DNA of 64,000 nt from contig NZ_CP036250.1 of assembly GCF_004300825.1 (NCBI RefSeq), forward strand, positions 744,001 to 808,000, read 5' to 3'. This document shows, one piece after another, positions 1 to 7,600 of the stretch. The translations under genes and the position numbers were made by a program. How positions within the stretch are numbered: the stretch's first letter is position 1; each line of letters begins with the position of its first letter. Origin of the DNA: Egicoccus halophilus. Lineage in GTDB: Bacteria > Actinomycetota > Nitriliruptoria > Nitriliruptorales > Nitriliruptoraceae. The notes beneath the pieces were generated by a model. The model ran no database searches. It saw only the letters and a list, made by a program, of their open reading frames with translations, and was not told the DNA's origin.

Positions 1-1341
1 TCCCTGGCGCTCGAGATCCGGACCACGCTGGCGTCGGTGCTGCGCGAGCTCGGCCGCTACCGCGCCGCCGCGGTGGAGCTCGACGCGATCCTCGATCGCG
101 CGGCCCAGGCCGGCGAGCTGCGGGCCGAGGCCCATGCCCTGGGGGTCCTGGGCACGGTGCGCATGGAGACCGGCGACCATGCGGACGCCAGCACGCTGTA
201 CACCCGGGCCATCGACGGATTCTCCGCTCTCGGACTGCCGCAGGGGATGGCGATCGCGCAGGTCAACCTGGCCAACGTCCGCTACGTCCAGGGACGGATC
301 GGTGAGGCGCTGGACGCCTACGAGGCCGCGGCCACGACGTTCGCGACCATCGACGACCGACGGGGGGAGGCCACCGTCCGGCTCAACCTCGGTGTCGTGG
401 CCGCCGACGTGCTCGGCGACGACGCCCGCGCGTCCCGTGCCCTCGTGGCCGCGCTCGACCATTTCGCCGAGGCCGGCGACCGGGCGTTCGAGGCGGCGTG
501 CCGGGAGACGCTCGCCCGTCTCGCCCTGCGGGCCGGTGACCTGTCCGAGGCACGACGGCAGATCGGGGCGGCGCTCGCCCTGGACGTGGCGGACGAGGAT
601 CTCCGCGGGCAGGTGCAGATCCTGTTGCGCGCCGGCGAGGTCGAGCTCGCCGCGGGGGACACGGCCGCCGCCGCCGCCGCGGTCGCGCGGGCGGAGCTGC
701 TCGTGGGGCGCGCCGAGCTCGCCGACCGCCGCGTCGAGGTCCGCGCCCTCGAGGGGCGCATCCTGCTCGCCCGGGGCCGACCGCACGCCGCGCTGGAGGC
801 GACCCGCGCGGCGGTCGACGGCCTCACCGGGTCGGTCGAACGCCCGGAGCTGGTGCGACTGGCCCACGCCGAGGTCCTCGCCGCCCTCGGGCACGAGGCC
901 GAGGCGGCGACGGTCGCCACCCGGGCGGCCGACGAACTCGGCAGGTTGCTCGTCGACCTGCCGCCCGAGTTGCGTGCGCAGGCCGAGGCGGTGCCCGAGC
1001 ACCGTCGGATCCTGACCGCCGCGGCGCGGTCGCCGGCGTCACGCGTGCGGCTGGTCGTCGCGGCGCGCGGTGCACCGCGCGGACGTCCCCTGCGACCGGC
1101 CGAGCGCCTCGAGGTCGAGGTGTCACTGACGACCGACGTCCCGCTCCCCGACGATCCGGTGGAAGCCAGGCGGGCGCGACTCGCCCTGGTCGTCGCGGAC
1201 ATCGAGGACCAGGGGGGTGCCCCGACCACCCTCGACCTGGCGGCGCTGCTCGGGGTCAGCGAGGCCACCGTGCGTCGGGACCTGCAGGCGCTGCGCGCGG
1301 CCGGGCGGCCCTTGACGACCCGGGGCAGCCGCACGGGATGA
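1..1341 (+). CDS. TPR-repeat regulator with C-terminal DeoR-like winged helix (5' partial)
   Basis: The reading frame is open from base 1, so the N-terminus lies outside the window. The visible 446 residues are mostly helical pairs in a TPR-like pattern (for example GRYRAAAVELDAILDRA and GRIGEALDAYEAAATTF), covering roughly visible residues 1-330. The last ~45 residues hold a DeoR-type winged helix (LAALLGVSEATVRRDLQALR). TPR arrays of this kind sense peptides or partner proteins, and the C-terminal helix-turn-helix implies DNA binding. The missing N-terminus could be a kinase or AAA/NB-ARC-type ATPase domain, as in large TPR regulators; that part is unknown. A small hairpin follows the stop, and then a gene for a tiny exported peptide. 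Regulator function is inferred from the domains only. Confidence 0.75.
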   Translation, partial: SLALEIRTTLASVLRELGRYRAAAVELDAILDRAAQAGELRAEAHALGVLGTVRMETGDHADASTLYTRAIDGFSALGLPQGMAIAQVNLANVRYVQGRIGEALDAYEAAATTFATIDDRRGEATVRLNLGVVAADVLGDDARASRALVAALDHFAEAGDRAFEAACRETLARLALRAGDLSEARRQIGAALALDVADEDLRGQVQILLRAGEVELAAGDTAAAAAAVARAELLVGRAELADRRVEVRALEGRILLARGRPHAALEATRAAVDGLTGSVERPELVRLAHAEVLAALGHEAEAATVATRAADELGRLLVDLPPELRAQAEAVPEHRRILTAAARSPASRVRLVVAARGAPRGRPLRPAERLEVEVSLTTDVPLPDDPVEARRARLALVVADIEDQGGAPTTLDLAALLGVSEATVRRDLQALRAAGRPLTTRGSRTG

Positions 1342-1350
1342 CGCCTGGCC

Positions 1351-1366
1351 GACCCCGGACGGGGTC
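1351..1366 (+). terminator. Hairpin after the TPR regulator gene
   Basis: GACCCC and GGGGTC form a 6-bp stem around a GGAC loop, 10 bases after the stop codon. There is no T-tract. It may end or attenuate transcription between the regulator and the micropeptide gene. Confidence 0.35.
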
Positions 1367-1447
1367 GGGATCTGAGGTAGTTCCGAGACACCGCACCGGC
1401 ACGCTCGTGCCGTCGTCTCCCTCCCCGATCCCGCGAGGAACCCGCTC

Positions 1448-1552
1448 ATGTCGCGTCTCAAGGCCCGCCTGACCACCGTCGCACTGCTCGCCACCACGGC
1501 CGTGCTGTCCGCTTCACCGGCGTTCGCCGGCATCAAGAACATGGGCCTGTAG
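1448..1552 (+). CDS. 34-aa exported micropeptide, candidate signalling peptide
   Basis: This ATG-to-TAG frame encodes 34 residues. A basic N-terminus (MSRLKAR) is followed by a hydrophobic core (about residues 9-22) and a typical signal-peptidase site, ASPAFA. Cleavage after A27 would release the heptapeptide GIKNMGL. A Shine-Dalgarno sequence (GAGGAA) sits at the right distance before the ATG. The same kind of site precedes the glycosyltransferase gene at 12182. A hairpin follows the stop. The gene lies 106 bp downstream of the TPR regulator and upstream of a secreted protease. The coding call rests on the signal peptide, the RBS and the context. The signalling role is inferred from similarity of layout to RRNPP systems, not from sequence homology. 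Confidence 0.6.
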   Translation: MSRLKARLTTVALLATTAVLSASPAFAGIKNMGL

Positions 1553-1573
1553 TCCGGCCTCGCAACGGGGGGC

Positions 1574-1604
1574 GGCGCCCGGCGGTGTCGGCCGGTCGGG
1601 CGCC
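1574..1604 (+). terminator. Hairpin after the micropeptide gene
   Basis: GGCGCCCG (1574-1581) pairs with CGGGCGCC (1597-1604), an 8-bp perfect stem starting 22 bases after the micropeptide stop. No T-tract follows. A second inverted repeat, GGATCCG/CGGATCC (1615-1621 and 1643-1649), lies between it and the protease gene. Confidence 0.45.
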
Positions 1605-1736
1605 GACTTGAGCAGGATCCGCGGCTACGCGCGCTGACGCGTCGGATCCGCTGCCGAAGCACCGTTCGGGCGTGCTCGGCCGTACCGTCCCGCCAGCGGC
1701 CGGGCGCCACGGAGGGCGCCGCGCAGGGGACCGACG

Positions 1737-3806
1737 ATGGCAGTGTTCGGGGCGATGGCGGTGTCCGGCGTCGGACGTGGGGTCCCGCGTCGGTTGCTGG
1801 TGATGGCGACCGCGCTCGCGCTCACGGTGCCGTCCGTCCCGGCTGCCGCTGCCACGGTCGCCGCCGACGAGACCGCGGCCGAGACGAGCGCGGCCGGCAC
1901 GAGGGCGTCGGGCGCGTCCGTCGACGGGGCCGTCGACGACGGCGCGACGTACTTCGTCGAGGGGGAGCGCGCGGCCGTCGAACGCGCCGTGGGCGCGGTC
2001 GGTGGGACCGTCCTGGACCGCTTCGACGACGCCTTCGACGGCGTCACGGTCCACGTGCCGCCCGACGCGGCGCAGGCCCTCGACCGGCACCCGGCCCTCG
2101 AGGTGACCCCGGACGTCGTCGTGCGTGTGCAGTCGACCACCACCGGTGGCACGCAGACCTCGCCGCCCTGGGGCCTCGACCGGCTCGACCAGGTCGGTCT
2201 CCCGCTCGACGGGCGCTACACCTCCACCAACGCGGGCACCGGTGTGCGCGTCTACGTGCTCGACACGGGCGTGAACGCCGCCCACACCGACCTGGTGGGC
2301 CGGCTGGAGGCCGGCGTGGACCTGGTCCCCGGTGGCGCCGGCACCGACGACTGCAACGGCCACGGCACGCACGCGGCGGCGACGGTCGCCGGACACACCT
2401 TCGGGGTCGCCAAGCAGGCGACCATCGTGCCGGTCCGGGTGCTCGACTGCGCCGGGGCGGGGATGTCGAGCGCCGTCGTCGCCGGTCTCGACTGGATCCT
2501 GGCCAACCACCCGGCGGAGCGCCGTGGGGTGGTCAACCTGAGCCTGGGCGGACCGGCGAGCGCGGTGCTCGACGCCGCCGTCGCCCGCACGGTCGCGGCC
2601 GGTCTGCCCGTGGTCGTCGCCGCCGGCAACAGCAACGTCGACGCGTGCAGCCAGTCGCCGGCCCGGGAACCGTCGGCGGTCACGGTCGGGGCCAGCACCA
2701 ACGTCGATCAGCGCGCGTCGTTCAGCAACTTCGGTCGCTGTCTGGACGTGTTCGCCCCCGGGCAGCAGATCCGCTCGGCCTGGGTCGGCTCGGCGACGGC
2801 GAGCGCGACCATCAGCGGCACCTCGATGGCTGCGCCGCACGTCGCCGGCGTGCTGGCGCGGGCGCTGGAGGCGGCCCCGACCCGGTCGGCCGACGCGCTC
2901 ACGACGGCGATGCTCACCGGCGCCACCCGAGGGCGGATCGCCTCGGCCGGAACGGGCAGCCCCGACCGGTTGCTCAACACCCGGTTCGTCGACCTGCTGG
3001 TCGCCCCCTCCTCGCTGCCGCCGGCCGTCCTGGCCGTGGATGGACGACCGCTGCCTCCCGCCACCCGTGGCAGTGCCTTCAGCCATCGCTTCCAGGCCAA
3101 CCACGCGACGTCCACGGTCAGCTGGCGCATCGTCGCCGGGACCCTGCCGGCCGGGCTGTCACTGACGACCGACGGGCTGCTGCGCGGGACCCCTTCCTCG
3201 AGCGCGGTCACCCGAACCGTGACGGTGCAGGTCACCGATCAGCGTGGCGCGGTCGCACGGCGTGACGTCCGGGTCGACGTCGCCCCGGCGGTGACGCTTC
3301 CGGTGACGAAGTTCCCACTCGGGCGCGTCGGGGACGACTACCAGCAGCGGGTGACCGCCAGCGGGGGGAGCGGTGCGCTGACGTTCAGCGTCGCCAGCGG
3401 CGCACTGCCCGCCGGGCTCCGGCTGGGAGCCGACGGGCGACTGGCGGGTCGGCCGACGGCCGCACGCACGACGACGGTGCAGATCCGCGCCACCGATCCC
3501 GCGGGACGTACGGGCTCGCGGACCTTCACGCTGCAGGTCGTGCCGCAACTGCAGGTCACCACCACCGCCGTGCCCTCCGCCCGGGTGCGTGCCGCGTACC
3601 GGGCCTCACTCACCGCGTCGGGTGGCACCGGTGGTTACCGGTGGCGGGTCACGGCCGGCACCCTGCCCGCCGGGCTGAAGCTCTCGACCACCGGGATCGT
3701 GAGCGGCACGCCGACCACGGCCGCCACGACGCGCACGGTGAACGTCCAGGTCACCGACAGCGGTGGCCGTGCCGTCGTCCGTCAGTTGACGATCCGGGTC
3801 GGATGA
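1737..3806 (+). CDS. Secreted subtilisin-like serine protease (S8) with Ig-like repeats
   Basis: This 689-residue protein has a signal peptide with a hydrophobic core near residues 20-36, an inhibitor-I9-like propeptide (about 65-120) and a complete S8 catalytic domain. The triad is Asp176 (VLDTGV), His209 (GHGTH) and Ser363 (SGTSMAAPH). Three C-terminal modules of about 90 residues follow. Each carries the putative-Ig (He_PIG) signature GTLPAGLSLTTDGLLRGTP or a close variant, and they probably bind substrate or wall. The family cleaves proteins outside the cell. A downstream ATG (1755) is an alternative start. A strong hairpin follows the stop. The protease may mature or depend on the micropeptide encoded upstream (inference). 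Confidence 0.93.
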   Translation: MAVFGAMAVSGVGRGVPRRLLVMATALALTVPSVPAAAATVAADETAAETSAAGTRASGASVDGAVDDGATYFVEGERAAVERAVGAVGGTVLDRFDDAFDGVTVHVPPDAAQALDRHPALEVTPDVVVRVQSTTTGGTQTSPPWGLDRLDQVGLPLDGRYTSTNAGTGVRVYVLDTGVNAAHTDLVGRLEAGVDLVPGGAGTDDCNGHGTHAAATVAGHTFGVAKQATIVPVRVLDCAGAGMSSAVVAGLDWILANHPAERRGVVNLSLGGPASAVLDAAVARTVAAGLPVVVAAGNSNVDACSQSPAREPSAVTVGASTNVDQRASFSNFGRCLDVFAPGQQIRSAWVGSATASATISGTSMAAPHVAGVLARALEAAPTRSADALTTAMLTGATRGRIASAGTGSPDRLLNTRFVDLLVAPSSLPPAVLAVDGRPLPPATRGSAFSHRFQANHATSTVSWRIVAGTLPAGLSLTTDGLLRGTPSSSAVTRTVTVQVTDQRGAVARRDVRVDVAPAVTLPVTKFPLGRVGDDYQQRVTASGGSGALTFSVASGALPAGLRLGADGRLAGRPTAARTTTVQIRATDPAGRTGSRTFTLQVVPQLQVTTTAVPSARVRAAYRASLTASGGTGGYRWRVTAGTLPAGLKLSTTGIVSGTPTTAATTRTVNVQVTDSGGRAVVRQLTIRVG

Positions 3807-3817
3807 CGTCGGGCCGG

Positions 3818-3844
3818 GCACCACGGCCGGCCGGGCCGTGGTGC
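3818..3844 (+). terminator. Terminator hairpin after the subtilase gene
   Basis: GCACCACGGCC (3818-3828) pairs perfectly over 11 bp with GGCCGTGGTGC (3834-3844) around a 5-base loop, 11 bases after the stop. There is no T-tract, which is usual for high-GC actinobacteria. Confidence 0.6.
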
Positions 3845-4068
3845 GACGGGAGGTCGACACCGGCTCCGGTACCGGGCCGACGAGGCTCCACCGTCCCGAC
3901 ACCGTGCCGTTGCCCGGCGTGCCGCGATCGGCCGCCGGTGTTGCCGACGTCGCCCGGCGGCGCGTCCGGAGCGCGGTGTCCGCACGACACGTGCTGCGGC
4001 GGCGGTCTCGGACGTTGTCTTTCTTCGGCGCGGGTCTCGCGCGGCGCAGCACAGGGAACGGGGAACGG

Positions 4069-6570
4069 ATGACGACGGCGACACGGCTGCTCGGCGCGGT
4101 GCTGGCCGGCGCGATGACGCTGACCGTGCTGGGGGCGACGCCCCCGTCGGCGGCGTCGGCCCAGACCGAACCGGCCCCGGACGCCGCCCCCGACGGTGTG
4201 CCTGCTGCGCCGGACGGGGCGCCGCCAGCGCCCGACGGGGATTCTCCGGCGCCGGGGGAGCTCGAGCTCGCGCCGCCCGTCCTCGCGCCACCGGACGAGG
4301 AGGCAGCGGAGCAAGCGCCCGATGCCGCGACCACCCAGGACGCCACGACCGCGCACGGGTCGCTGTGCCTGGGCTTCTCGGGCATCGACCGCGACAACCC
4401 CGTCGCGCAGGTGCTGCGCGGCGAGGTGGTGCTCACCAGCCGGCCGGCGGTGCAGGTGGTGCGCAACGGTCGGGTCGACTGGGACCTGGACCCCTACGAC
4501 GACGCGACGTGGCGGCTGTGGTTCTCGTCGCTGCGCTGGACCGGCGCGCTGATCCGCGCCGACGACCCGGCGGCGGTGGACCGCGCGGTCGAGATCGCCC
4601 ACGACTGGGTCCGGACCCACGACGTCGCCCGCCTGCGTGGCCAGGACGCCGAGGCGGTGCGCCACCGGGCGAACGTGCTGCTGTGTCTGCGCGAGCGCGT
4701 CGGCGGACGCGACTGGCTCGACCGGTCGCTGGCCGACCACGCCGACTTCCTGCTCGCCAACTACAGCGGGGACTGGAACCACGGCCTCGATGACAACCTC
4801 GCGCTGTACGGCGTCGGTTGCACCCTCGGGCGGACCGACCTGCGCCGCGCCGCCCTGCAGCGCAACGACAACCTGGCGCGGGTCGCGCTGCACCCGGGCG
4901 GCGGGAGCAACGAGCAGGCCGTCGGCTACGACCTCTACGTCAACCGGCGCTTCCGGCTCCTGCTGGACATGGCGCAGCGGTGTGGCGACCCGGTCGACGC
5001 GACCACCCGTCGGCTCGTCGACGCCATGCCCGCCTTCCTCGCCCATGCGACCAAGCCGAACGGCTACCTGCCCAACATCGGCGACGGCTACGCCTACGAC
5101 CGTCCCGACGACCTCGTCGGCACGCCGATGGAGTACGCGCGCACGGCCGGGGAACGGGGCACGCCCCCCGGCGCGCGCGCCGCGATCTTCGAGGTCGGCT
5201 ACGCGTTCGGGCGCAGTGGCTGGGGGCAGGGCACCCGGAGCTTCGCCGACGAGAGCTGGTGGTCGGCCCGGTTCGGCCCCGCGCGCGACGTCCACGGTCA
5301 CGAGGACCGCACGTCGATCCTGTGGCACGCCCGCAACGCCGACCTGCTGGTCGACTCGGGCCACGTCGGCTACGAGACCTCGGCCTACCGGCAGTTCCTG
5401 CGCAGCCCGCAGGCCCACAACGTCCTGACGGTGGAGGGCGAGCCGTGGCGCAGCAGCCCCACCCGCCTCACCCGCTCCGAGCTGCGTGCCGGCGCGGACT
5501 TCTTCGAGTTCGACGACCGCTCGTACCCCGGCGCCCCTCGTCAGCGCAGCGTGCTGGTGGCGTCCGACCCCGAGGTGGTGGTCGTCTTCGACCGTGCCAG
5601 CACCCGCACCGACCGCACCTTCGTGCAGCGGTGGCACCTGGCACCGGACATGACCGCCACGCCGGTCGGCCGCTCGTACGCGGACGCACGCACCGCCGAC
5701 GGCCGGACCCGGCTCGTCGTGCAGCAGGTGCCGCTGCCCGGCCAGCAGTTGCCGCCCGGCTCGACCCAGGTCGTCCGCGGCCGCACGGAGCCGCTGCAGG
5801 GCTGGCGGTCGTTCCGCGTGCGTGAGCGCACCCCCGCGCCCACCGTGGAGCTGCGGCGCGTCGGCACCTCGACCCAGCAGCTGACCGTGCTCGCCGCCGG
5901 AGACCCGTCGGCGGACGTCTCCACCGACCTGCGTCGTCTCGACGACGGCTGGCTGCTGCTGCGGGTGCGCGTCGGCGCCGAGTCGCTCGACGTGCGCATC
6001 AGCCCGGGTGGCTACCTCGGACGCGCGTCGGCACCACGCCACCGGGGCACGTTCGTCGACGACGACGACAACGTGCACGAGGACGCGATCGAGCGACTCG
6101 TCGCCCGTGGGATCACCGCCGGGTGCTCCACGATCGGGCCGCGCTACTGCCCCGACGCGAACGTGACGCGCGGGCAGCTGGCCTCCTTCCTCGCGCGGGC
6201 GTTGCAGCTGCCGCCGGCGACGGGCGACCACTTCACCGACGACACGGGCAGTGCCCACGAGGCGGCCATCAACCAGGCCTACGAGGCCGGCATCGTCCGC
6301 GGTGTCGGCGGTGACCGGTTCCGCCCCGACGTCCCGGTGAGCCGGGCCGCGGCGGCGACGATGCTGGTCAACGGCTTCGACCTGCCGCCGGCGAGTCGTG
6401 ACCACTTCCGCGACGACGACGGCACCACGCACGAGGACGCGATCAACCGGCTCGCCGAGGCAGGCGTCACCAGCGGGTGCACGCGTGACGGTGGGAACTA
6501 CTGCCCGAGCCGGAGCCTGACGCGTGGGCAGGTGGCGACGCTGCTGGTCGCCGCCCTCGAGCTGCGGTGA
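4069..6570 (+). CDS. Secreted heparinase II/III-like protein with three SLH repeats
   Basis: The 833-residue protein starts at the ATG followed by MTTATRLLGAVLAGAMTLT, which gives a clear signal peptide; the open frame continues upstream but without a signal. A Pro/Asp/Ala-rich linker follows to about residue 90. Next come an alpha-helical toroid-like region and a heparinase II/III C-terminal beta domain (about 350-640), recognisable from FGRSGWG, HGHEDRTS and SPQAHNVLTV. Three SLH-type repeats start near residues 662, 722 and 779, each with F-x-D-D/D-D and a Gly-Ile/Val-x-x-G motif. Family members cleave uronic-acid polysaccharides by elimination or act on related sugars; SLH repeats hold proteins to wall polymers. 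It may trim the polysaccharide made by the downstream locus (inference). Confidence 0.85.
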   Translation: MTTATRLLGAVLAGAMTLTVLGATPPSAASAQTEPAPDAAPDGVPAAPDGAPPAPDGDSPAPGELELAPPVLAPPDEEAAEQAPDAATTQDATTAHGSLCLGFSGIDRDNPVAQVLRGEVVLTSRPAVQVVRNGRVDWDLDPYDDATWRLWFSSLRWTGALIRADDPAAVDRAVEIAHDWVRTHDVARLRGQDAEAVRHRANVLLCLRERVGGRDWLDRSLADHADFLLANYSGDWNHGLDDNLALYGVGCTLGRTDLRRAALQRNDNLARVALHPGGGSNEQAVGYDLYVNRRFRLLLDMAQRCGDPVDATTRRLVDAMPAFLAHATKPNGYLPNIGDGYAYDRPDDLVGTPMEYARTAGERGTPPGARAAIFEVGYAFGRSGWGQGTRSFADESWWSARFGPARDVHGHEDRTSILWHARNADLLVDSGHVGYETSAYRQFLRSPQAHNVLTVEGEPWRSSPTRLTRSELRAGADFFEFDDRSYPGAPRQRSVLVASDPEVVVVFDRASTRTDRTFVQRWHLAPDMTATPVGRSYADARTADGRTRLVVQQVPLPGQQLPPGSTQVVRGRTEPLQGWRSFRVRERTPAPTVELRRVGTSTQQLTVLAAGDPSADVSTDLRRLDDGWLLLRVRVGAESLDVRISPGGYLGRASAPRHRGTFVDDDDNVHEDAIERLVARGITAGCSTIGPRYCPDANVTRGQLASFLARALQLPPATGDHFTDDTGSAHEAAINQAYEAGIVRGVGGDRFRPDVPVSRAAAATMLVNGFDLPPASRDHFRDDDGTTHEDAINRLAEAGVTSGCTRDGGNYCPSRSLTRGQVATLLVAALELR

Positions 6571-6592
6571 CCGCGGGGCGGGCGCGAACGGC

Positions 6593-7600
6593 TCAGCCCC
6601 AGGCCCGACGCCAGGCGTCGGCCGTCGCCCAGAAGTCGTCGGCGGGCGCCTCGGGGGCGAACAGCCAGTTGAGGTACTCGTAGCCGGTGTCGCCGGTCAC
6701 CGGTGCCTCGGCGTCGGGGCCGTTGCCGTCGAGGCGGTAGGTGCGGTAGCCGAGCTCGTCGAGCTGCGGCTGCAGGCGCTCCTCGGCCCCGCGTCCCGGC
6801 AGCACCTCGCAGACGAGCCACGGACGATGGTCGGCCAGCGTCCTCGCCGCCCCCTCGAGCACGTCCGGTTCGGTCGTCTCGGTGTCGATCTTCAACAGCG
6901 TCGGGGTGGCGCTGCGGGCGGCGACGTCGTCGTCGAGCCGTCGGATGCGCACGTCGATCTTGCGGGTCGAGGGGCGGAACCGCTCGTTGAGCGACGACGA
7001 CGCGTCCGACTGGTCCGAGAGGTGGAAGGTCGCGGCCGCGTCCTCCCGCCCGAAGGCGAGCTGCAGGATCTCGATCTCCAACCGGTTGCGCCGTACCAGC
7101 CGGCGGCCGACCTCCACCAGCTCCGGCGTCGGTTCGACCGCGATCAGTTCGTGCGCGGGCGCGAGGCCGGCACGCACGAGCAGTCCGGCGGTCAACGCGA
7201 ACACGCCGATGTTGGCCCCGATGTCGTACACCAGCCCCGCCGGCCGGTGTTGCAGCGCGGCACACCACACGGCCAGGGTGTCGGGTTCGTAGCCGGCCAG
7301 TCCGACCTCCTGCAGCCGCCGGGCGACGAACGCCCGCGGTGGGGCCTCGATCACCAGCGGCGGCAGCGGAGCCGTGCCGGCGGGGACCGGGAGCCGGGTC
7401 GTGAACCGCCGCTGGGTCAGCATCGGGGCCGGTGCCGGCCGTTGGGCTGCCTCCGGCGGGCCGCTCACCGCGGCGGCCGCGCTCGGCGCCGTCGTGCGGC
7501 CCGTGGCCGCGGTGGCCGGGCCGCCACGCCCGGGGCCGGCGCCCCACCGGCGGCGGGCACGTCGCAGCAGACCACGGGCGATCCGGACCGCGACGTTCAT
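6593..7600 (-). CDS. FkbM-family methyltransferase
   Basis: This 335-residue protein carries the SAM-binding signature LVYDIGANIGVFALTAG and the FkbM features AVEPTPELVE and LLKIDTETTEPDVLEGA, followed by LVCEVLPGRG. FkbM enzymes O-methylate sugars or small metabolites. The ATG overlaps the stop of the upstream glycosyltransferase by 4 bp (ATGA, 7597-7600), so the two are probably translationally coupled. It is the last gene of a three-gene minus-strand operon (12182 to 6593), and it probably caps or decorates the surface polysaccharide. The first ~55 residues are Ala/Gly/Arg/Pro-rich and without recognisable fold. Confidence 0.88.
   Translation of the reverse strand: MNVAVRIARGLLRRARRRWGAGPGRGGPATAATGRTTAPSAAAAVSGPPEAAQRPAPAPMLTQRRFTTRLPVPAGTAPLPPLVIEAPPRAFVARRLQEVGLAGYEPDTLAVWCAALQHRPAGLVYDIGANIGVFALTAGLLVRAGLAPAHELIAVEPTPELVEVGRRLVRRNRLEIEILQLAFGREDAAATFHLSDQSDASSSLNERFRPSTRKIDVRIRRLDDDVAARSATPTLLKIDTETTEPDVLEGAARTLADHRPWLVCEVLPGRGAEERLQPQLDELGYRTYRLDGNGPDAEAPVTGDTGYEYLNWLFAPEAPADDFWATADAWRRAWG

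Noticed and set aside
3751-6432. 893-codon minus-strand open frame opposite the heparinase-like gene
   Set aside because: It is a high-GC antisense frame. The plus strand encodes recognisable catalytic and SLH domains with a signal peptide.
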